Of a DNA stretch of 64,000 nucleotides, positions 59,196 to 64,000 are shown piece after piece; the stretch's first letter is position 1; each line of letters opens with the position of its first letter. The position numbers and the translations under genes were made by a program. Source of the DNA: Hydrogenophilales bacterium (lineage in GTDB: Bacteria; Pseudomonadota; Gammaproteobacteria; Burkholderiales; Thiobacillaceae); assembly GCA_016703155.1 (NCBI GenBank), contig JADJCP010000003.1, forward strand, positions 1 through 64,000, written 5' to 3'. A model generated the notes under the pieces. It was not told the origin of the DNA. It worked only from the letters and a program-made list of their open reading frames with translations, and did no database searches.

Positions 59196-60587
59196 ATGCC
59201 CTTCATTCCCCACACCGAAACCGATGTCGCCGAGATGCTCGCCAGCATCGGCGCGCCTTCCATCGATGCCCTGTTCGACGAGATCCCCGCCGACCTGAAT
59301 TGCGGCGGCCTGGCCGGGATTCCCGAAGGCCTCTCGGAAATGGCCGTAACCCGCGAGATGCACGAACGTGCGGCGCAGGACGGCTTCTGGCTGAACTTCA
59401 TCGGTGCCGGCGCCTACGAGCATCACATCCCCGCAGCCGTCTGGCAGATCGTCGGGCGCGGCGAGTATTACTCGGCCTACACCCCCTATCAGGCCGAGGC
59501 CAGCCAGGGCACGCTGCAACTGATCTACGAATACCAGACCATGATGGTGCGTCTGACCGGGCTGGACGTCTCGAATGCCTCGATGTACGACGGCGCCACG
59601 GCCCTCGCCGAGGCCATCCTGATGGCGGTGCGCGCCGACAAGCGCGGCGCGCGCAAGGTGCTGGTGCCGGCTACTGTGCCGCCGCGCTATGTCGCCGTGG
59701 CGCGCGCCATCGTCCACAACCAGGGCATCGAACTGGTCAGCGTGCCGTACGATCCGGCCAGCGGCCAGACCCGGGTCGAAGCGCTGGCGGCCTTTGCCGG
59801 TGAGCCCCATGCCGCCCTGGTGATCCCGCAGCCCAACTTCTTCGGCGTCCTGGAGCCGGTCGACGCCTTGACCGACTGGGCCCACCAACAGGGTATGTTC
59901 GCCATCGCCGTGGTCAACCCGACCAGTCTGGCCTTGCTCAAGCCGCCGGGGGTCTGGGGTGAAAAAGGCGCCGACATCTGCGTCGGCGACGGCCAGCCGC
60001 TGGGCGCGCCGCTCGCCTCGGGCGGCCCATATTTCGGCTTCATGACCTGCAAGCAGGCGCTGGTCCGGCAGATGCCCGGGCGCATCGTCGGCCGCACCGT
60101 GGACAGCGAAGGCCGCCCCGGCTTCGTCCTCACCCTGCAGGCCCGCGAGCAGCACATCCGCCGCTCCAAGGCGACCTCGAACATCTGCACCAATCAGGGG
60201 CTGCTGATGACCGCTGCCTGTTTGTACATGTCGCTGATCGGTCCGGCCGGCCTGAAGAATATCGCCCTCAGCGCGCACGCCAATACCCGTGCCCTGGCCG
60301 AGCGTTTGACGGCCATTCCCGGCGTCAGCCAAGTCTTTGCCAGTCCGCTGTTCCATGAGGCGGTGATCCGCGTCAACCAGCCGGTCGACGAAGTCCTGCG
60401 CGCCTTGCGGGCCCAGGGCATCCTCGGCGGCTACGCCCTGGGCAAGGACTATCCGGAACTGGCCGACGCCATCCTGATCTGTGCCACCGAGACCAAGACC
60501 GATGGCGACCTGGCGCGTTATGCGCAACAATTGGAACGTATCCTCAGCCGGCGCCGCGAAGCGCCGCCTTGTGCCTATAAATCTTGA
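59196..60587 (+). CDS. gcvPA: Glycine dehydrogenase (decarboxylating) subunit 1
   Basis: The N-terminal subunit of the two-part P protein that decarboxylates glycine with PLP. The 463 residues open MPFIPHTETDVAEMLASIGA, with GAGAYEHHIPAAVWQIVGRG, EFYTAYTPYQAE-like GEYYSAYTPYQAEASQGTLQ and DVSNASMYDGATALAEAILM. The subunit has the PLP-enzyme fold but lacks the catalytic lysine, which is on subunit 2. It precedes tpx by 13 nt. Confidence 0.95.
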   Translation: MPFIPHTETDVAEMLASIGAPSIDALFDEIPADLNCGGLAGIPEGLSEMAVTREMHERAAQDGFWLNFIGAGAYEHHIPAAVWQIVGRGEYYSAYTPYQAEASQGTLQLIYEYQTMMVRLTGLDVSNASMYDGATALAEAILMAVRADKRGARKVLVPATVPPRYVAVARAIVHNQGIELVSVPYDPASGQTRVEALAAFAGEPHAALVIPQPNFFGVLEPVDALTDWAHQQGMFAIAVVNPTSLALLKPPGVWGEKGADICVGDGQPLGAPLASGGPYFGFMTCKQALVRQMPGRIVGRTVDSEGRPGFVLTLQAREQHIRRSKATSNICTNQGLLMTAACLYMSLIGPAGLKNIALSAHANTRALAERLTAIPGVSQVFASPLFHEAVIRVNQPVDEVLRALRAQGILGGYALGKDYPELADAILICATETKTDGDLARYAQQLERILSRRREAPPCAYKS

Positions 60588-60600
60588 TCAAGGAGACATC

Positions 60601-61107
60601 ATGCATACAGTAACTTTCGGCGGCGAACCCATCAACGTCGGTGGCGAGTTTCCCCGTGTCGGCGACACCGCGCCCAGTTTCATGCTGGTCGACAAAGACC
60701 TGAAAGACGTGTCGCTGTCGAACTACTACGGCAAGCGCAAGGTGCTGAATATCGTTCCCAGCCTGGATACGCCGGTGTGCCAGGCCTCGGCACGGCGCTT
60801 CAATAGCATCGTTTCCAGCCTGCCCAACACCGTCGTGCTGGTCATCTCCGCCGATCTTCCCTTCGCCCAGGCGCGCTATTGCGGCGCCGAAGGCCTGAGT
60901 AACGTCATTACCCTGTCGACCATGCGTGGCCGCGACTTCCACAAGCAATACGGCGTCATGATCATGGACCCGCCGCTCTCCGGCTTGCTGGCGCGCGCCA
61001 TCGTCGTCCTCGACGAGCGCGACAAGGTCATCCACACCGAAATGGTCAGCGCCATCGAGAAAGAACCCAATTACGACGCCGTCGTCGAAGTGCTGCTTCA
61101 GAAGTGA
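60601..61107 (+). CDS. tpx: Thiol peroxidase Tpx inside the glycine-cleavage operon
   Basis: An atypical 2-Cys peroxiredoxin that reduces peroxides using thioredoxin. ATG 60601 (MHTVTFGGEPINVGGEFPRV) gives 168 residues. The peroxidatic C60 is in SLDTPVCQASARRFN and the resolving C94 is in FAQARYCGAEGLSNV; both match the E. coli positions within one residue. The gene sits between the two P-protein subunit genes with 13 nt in front and an 87-nt repeat-rich spacer behind. Co-regulation with glycine cleavage by the riboswitch is implied. Confidence 0.94.
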   Translation: MHTVTFGGEPINVGGEFPRVGDTAPSFMLVDKDLKDVSLSNYYGKRKVLNIVPSLDTPVCQASARRFNSIVSSLPNTVVLVISADLPFAQARYCGAEGLSNVITLSTMRGRDFHKQYGVMIMDPPLSGLLARAIVVLDERDKVIHTEMVSAIEKEPNYDAVVEVLLQK

Positions 61108-61195
61108 CTCGGTGGCGGAGTGACGAAGTGACAGAGTCAGTCGCCGCGTCGCTCCGTCCTGTCACTTAGTCACCCGTCACTCTGTCACTGATCCA
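61108..61195. repeat. Degenerate repeated words in the tpx-gcvPB spacer
   Basis: The 87-nt spacer contains GGAGTGACGAAGTGACAGAG on one side and CCTGTCACTTAGTCACCCGT plus CACTCTGTCACTG on the other. These are repeated GTGAC/GTCAC words that can fold back on one another. It has the same style as the spacers at 24384 and 51716, with other word content. Confidence 0.5.
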
Positions 61196-62640
61196 TGCTC
61201 ATTTTCGAACATTCCCATCCCGGTCGGCGCGCCAGCGCGCAGGCGCCGTTGCGGGCAGCGCCCGCCGACGATATCCCCGAGTCCCTGATCCGTCAGAGTG
61301 CCGTGGGCCTGCCCGAGGTCTCCGAACTGGACGTGGTGCGCCACTACACCAGCCTGTCGCAGAAGAATTTCTCCATCGACACGCATTTCTATCCGCTCGG
61401 CTCGTGCACCATGAAGTACAACCCGCGCGCCTGTCACAGCCTGGCGATGCTGCCGCAGTTCCTCAGCCGGCATCCCCTGGCGGACGCCGAGACCGGCCAG
61501 GGCTTCCTGTCCAGCATGGCCGAGCTGCAATCGATGCTGAAGGAAGTCACCGGCATGGCGGCGGTGTCGATGGCGCCCATGGCCGGCGCTCAGGGCGAGT
61601 TTGCCGGCATCGCCATGATCCGCGCCTATCACGATGCGCGCGGCGATACTGAGCGTACCGAGATCATCGTCCCGGACGCGGCGCACGGCACCAACCCGGC
61701 GACCGCGACGATGTGCGGCTACTCGGTGCGCGAGATTCCCACCGACCGCCAGGGCAACGTCGACCTCGTCGCCCTGCGTGCCGTGGTCGGCCCGAAGACC
61801 GCCGGCCTGATGCTGACCAACCCATCCACCCTGGGCGTGTTTGAAAAGACCATCGTCGAGATCCAGCGGATCATCCACGAGGCCGGCGGTCTGACCTATT
61901 ACGACGGCGCCAACCTCAACGCCATCCTCGGCCGGGTGCGTCCCGGCGACATGGGTTTCGACGTCATCCACATGAATTTGCACAAGACTTTCTCGACGCC
62001 GCACGGTGGCGGCGGTCCGGGTGCCGGTCCGGTGGGCGTGTCGGAGCGCCTGCGCCCCTTCCTGCCCATCCCCTACGTGGTGGAGGAGCGCGGTTTTTAT
62101 CGCTGGGCCGAGGAAGCCGATTGCCCGCAGTCCATCGGCCGCATGAGCGCCTTCGGTGGCAACATGGGCGTGCTGATGCGTGCTTACATCTACGCGCGCA
62201 TGCTCGGTCGCGAGGGCATGCACCGGGTTTCGGAATATGCCGCCCTGAACGCCAACTACCTGGCGGCGGAACTGGCCAAGGCCGGCTTCGATCTGGCCTT
62301 CCCGGAGCGGCGCGCCAGCCACGAGTTCATCGTTACATTGAAGAAACTCAAGGATGCCACCGGCATATCCGCCATGGACTTCGCCAAACGCTTGCTCGAC
62401 TACGGCTACCATGCGCCGACCACCTATTTCCCGATGCTGGTGCCGGAATGCCTGCTCATCGAGCCCACCGAGACCGAGAGCAAGGAAACGCTGGACGGTT
62501 TCGTCGCCGCCATGAAGCGCATCAAGGACGAGGCGGAAACGCAGCCGGAACTGGTCAAGACCGCGCCGCACACCCTGCCGGCGCGACGGCTCGACGACGT
62601 CAAGGCGGCGCGTGAGCTCGATCTGGCCTGGGTGGCCTGA
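61195..62640 (+). CDS. gcvPB: Glycine dehydrogenase (decarboxylating) subunit 2
   Basis: The catalytic C-terminal half of the P protein. The 481 residues begin MLIFEHSHPGRRASAQAPLR. The PLP-binding lysine is in DVIHMNLHKTFSTPHGGGGP. Other conserved parts are FYPLGSCTMKYNPRACH, LQSMLKEVTGMAAVSMAPMA and IIVPDAAHGTNPATATMCG. Together with gcvPA it forms the heterotetrameric P protein. dgkA follows after 4 nt. Confidence 0.96.
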   Translation: MLIFEHSHPGRRASAQAPLRAAPADDIPESLIRQSAVGLPEVSELDVVRHYTSLSQKNFSIDTHFYPLGSCTMKYNPRACHSLAMLPQFLSRHPLADAETGQGFLSSMAELQSMLKEVTGMAAVSMAPMAGAQGEFAGIAMIRAYHDARGDTERTEIIVPDAAHGTNPATATMCGYSVREIPTDRQGNVDLVALRAVVGPKTAGLMLTNPSTLGVFEKTIVEIQRIIHEAGGLTYYDGANLNAILGRVRPGDMGFDVIHMNLHKTFSTPHGGGGPGAGPVGVSERLRPFLPIPYVVEERGFYRWAEEADCPQSIGRMSAFGGNMGVLMRAYIYARMLGREGMHRVSEYAALNANYLAAELAKAGFDLAFPERRASHEFIVTLKKLKDATGISAMDFAKRLLDYGYHAPTTYFPMLVPECLLIEPTETESKETLDGFVAAMKRIKDEAETQPELVKTAPHTLPARRLDDVKAARELDLAWVA

Positions 62641-62644
62641 AGCC

Positions 62645-63055
62645 ATGTCGGATATCGGTACGGAGATCGCGGGTACAGCCGAGCAGGGTGAGAGTCCGCA
62701 CAAAGGCAAGACGGGTCTGCGTCGGGTCTGGAATGCCTTTTTTTATTCGGTGGACGGCTTTGGCGCGGCACTGAAGCATGAGGATGCCTTCCGCCAGGAA
62801 AGCCTCCTGGCGCTGATGCTGATCCCGGCGGCCCTCTACTTCGGCGATTCCGGGCTGGAACGGGCCCTGCTCGTAGCCAGTATCGTCCTGGTTCTGATCG
62901 TCGAATTGATCAACTCGGCCATCGAGGCGACGGTCGACCGCATCTCCCTGGAAAACCATAAACTGGCGAAACGGGCCAAGGACATCGGCAGCGCCTCGGT
63001 CTTGTTGTCCCTGATCAACGTTTTCGCCGTCTGGGGCCTGGTGCTCTTCGGCTAG
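62645..63055 (+). CDS. dgkA: Diacylglycerol kinase (prokaryotic, small membrane type)
   Basis: Phosphorylates diacylglycerol, a by-product of membrane-derived glycan synthesis, back into phosphatidate. From ATG 62645 it has 136 residues: a hydrophilic start, then three transmembrane helices with the family motif ELINSAIEATVDRISLENHK. Other conserved parts are the HEDAFRQE segment and the catalytic Glu of this motif. It lies 4 nt after gcvPB, so it may be the tail of the glycine operon. Its stop overlaps the convergent methyltransferase gene by 4 bp. Confidence 0.9.
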   Translation: MSDIGTEIAGTAEQGESPHKGKTGLRRVWNAFFYSVDGFGAALKHEDAFRQESLLALMLIPAALYFGDSGLERALLVASIVLVLIVELINSAIEATVDRISLENHKLAKRAKDIGSASVLLSLINVFAVWGLVLFG

Positions 63056-64000
63056 ATGGTGGCTTGGCGCCGCGCCGAGAGCAGCAGGTTGCGCGGCGTC
63101 AATCCGGGCGCGCAGAACTCACGCAAAGTCACAGCGTAGTCGGCGCGCTCCAGATAAAGCGCCTGGTCCAGGGCCAGCCAGATCTCCAGCGGCCGGCGAA
63201 ATGCCAGCCGAATCAGCGATAGACGCATGACTTCCTTCTGACGCGCCCGGCCGGTTTCGGCATACGCCCGCCAATCGGCGCGTGCGTCCCAACCCAGGCC
63301 ATCGCGCGCGGCCATCGCCTGGACGTAATCCGCGAATGGCCGCCGGTTCCAGGCTGCCGGCACGGGCTTCAGGCCGGCCTGTCTGGATGCGTCGCCATGG
63401 TCATGGCACCAGGCCAGATAGCCAAGTTTGCGCGCCATGGCGACATCGCGCTGACGCCTTTCGCGGCCCCCGGCGGTCGTGGTTTCGGTGACGGCAAGAT
63501 GCAGATCGGACTGGCTGAGCGGCACGTCGGCTTCCGGATTGAAAGGCTGGTAGCGGGGTGTGTTGATTCGGTAGTAGCAACAGGGGGCGAGATCGATGGC
63601 TAGCGCGCCATGCGCTTTTGCCCCGACCAGGAGGGCCCGGTGCAGATCGCCACAGGCATGCAGGGCCACGGCATGGCGTTGCGCCAGGTGCGCGGCGCTG
63701 CCGGTGGCGAGGGCATCGGCCTGGAGAAATGTCTGGTCCAGCGCCATGTGGTCGGCGAAGTCCTGGCCCGCGGCGCACAGGGCCGCGTCGAGTTCCAAAC
63801 TGAGGACCGGCAGCTGCCACTGGCTGCCGAGATGGCGTCCCAGATGGCCCTTGCCGGAGCACCACTCGACGATGGCCGCCACCGGTTCGCCGAGGACATC
63901 GGCGAAGGCCTGGATCTGTGCCTGTTTGCGCCCGGGGATGTGCCAGGAACGCCGCCCCAGGTCCGGGATCGGGTCATGTCGCGGAGCAGGCAGGGCGCAG
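63052..64000 (-). CDS. Class I methyltransferase-like protein (5' end outside window)
   Basis: The frame is still open at the right edge (…RHDPIPDLGRRSWHIPGRKQ AQIQAF), so the N terminus is missing. The SAM domain starts AAIVEWCSGKGHLGRHLGSQ (motif I) and LPVLSLELDAALC, with a family-specific VALHACGDLHRALLVGA and IDLAPCCYYRIN. That DLAPCCYYR-type motif is seen in GSTCD-like methyltransferases of unknown substrate. The C-terminal part is rich in Arg and Leu. A GTG at 63882 could be mistaken for the start. No partner gene is evident. Confidence 0.75.
   Translation of the reverse strand, partial: CALPAPRHDPIPDLGRRSWHIPGRKQAQIQAFADVLGEPVAAIVEWCSGKGHLGRHLGSQWQLPVLSLELDAALCAAGQDFADHMALDQTFLQADALATGSAAHLAQRHAVALHACGDLHRALLVGAKAHGALAIDLAPCCYYRINTPRYQPFNPEADVPLSQSDLHLAVTETTTAGGRERRQRDVAMARKLGYLAWCHDHGDASRQAGLKPVPAAWNRRPFADYVQAMAARDGLGWDARADWRAYAETGRARQKEVMRLSLIRLAFRRPLEIWLALDQALYLERADYAVTLREFCAPGLTPRNLLLSARRQATI

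Overview
The window is a 64-kb piece of a GC-rich proteobacterial chromosome, most probably a betaproteobacterium (Nitrosomonadales/Rhodocyclales-like). The signs are the S10-spc-alpha ribosomal protein order, the housekeeping protein sequences, iscRSUA-hscBA-fdx-iscX, accBC-prmA, aroE-mtgA and an NtrBC/sigma-54 glnA promoter. The genus is an inference. No rRNA, tRNA or CRISPR array was seen.

Layout. (1) 1-16020: 3' end of fusA, tuf, then the S10, spc and alpha ribosomal operons through rplQ, with internal promoters before rplN and rpsM and a strong terminator after rplQ. (2) 16060-26857: SAM hydrolase, glycerate kinase, di-haem cytochrome c, suhB, trmJ, cysE and the complete ISC iron-sulfur cluster operon. 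(3) 26858-32285: an accessory stretch with secreted and small hypothetical proteins, an orphan Phd-type antitoxin beside a stub of its toxin, a thioredoxin/CcdA pair, an integron remnant (truncated integrase, attI-like junction, one HEPN-protein cassette, attC), a BrnTA toxin-antitoxin pair and a PsiF-repeat protein. (4) 32286-42472: two NAD(P)-dependent oxidoreductases, small exported proteins, an AEC transporter, ntrC-ntrB, glnA, aroE and mtgA. (5) 42473-50627: mgtE, then a tightly overlapping leftward cell-surface glycan operon (two ELM1-like proteins, a glycosyltransferase, an O-antigen ligase-like protein, a pyruvyltransferase-like protein and an FkbM methyltransferase). (6) 50742-56396: aroQ, accB, accC, prmA, a DUF3426 protein and an unusual hydrolase-like/TlpA fusion. 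(7) 56406-63055: a promoter and tandem glycine riboswitch in front of lipA-type gene, gcvT, gcvH, gcvPA, tpx, gcvPB and dgkA, followed by a convergent methyltransferase cut by the window end.

The most interesting parts are the integron remnant whose only cassette encodes an uncharacterised HEPN protein, and the glycine-riboswitch operon that joins the glycine cleavage enzymes to a lipoyl synthase and a thiol peroxidase. Nine genes, several of them essential (tuf, rplW, rpsC, rpsQ, secY, glnA), carry small indels, and secY also has a stop codon. In essential genes this is best read as sequence error, so the same caution applies to the other broken genes (lipA, psiF-like, AEC transporter).
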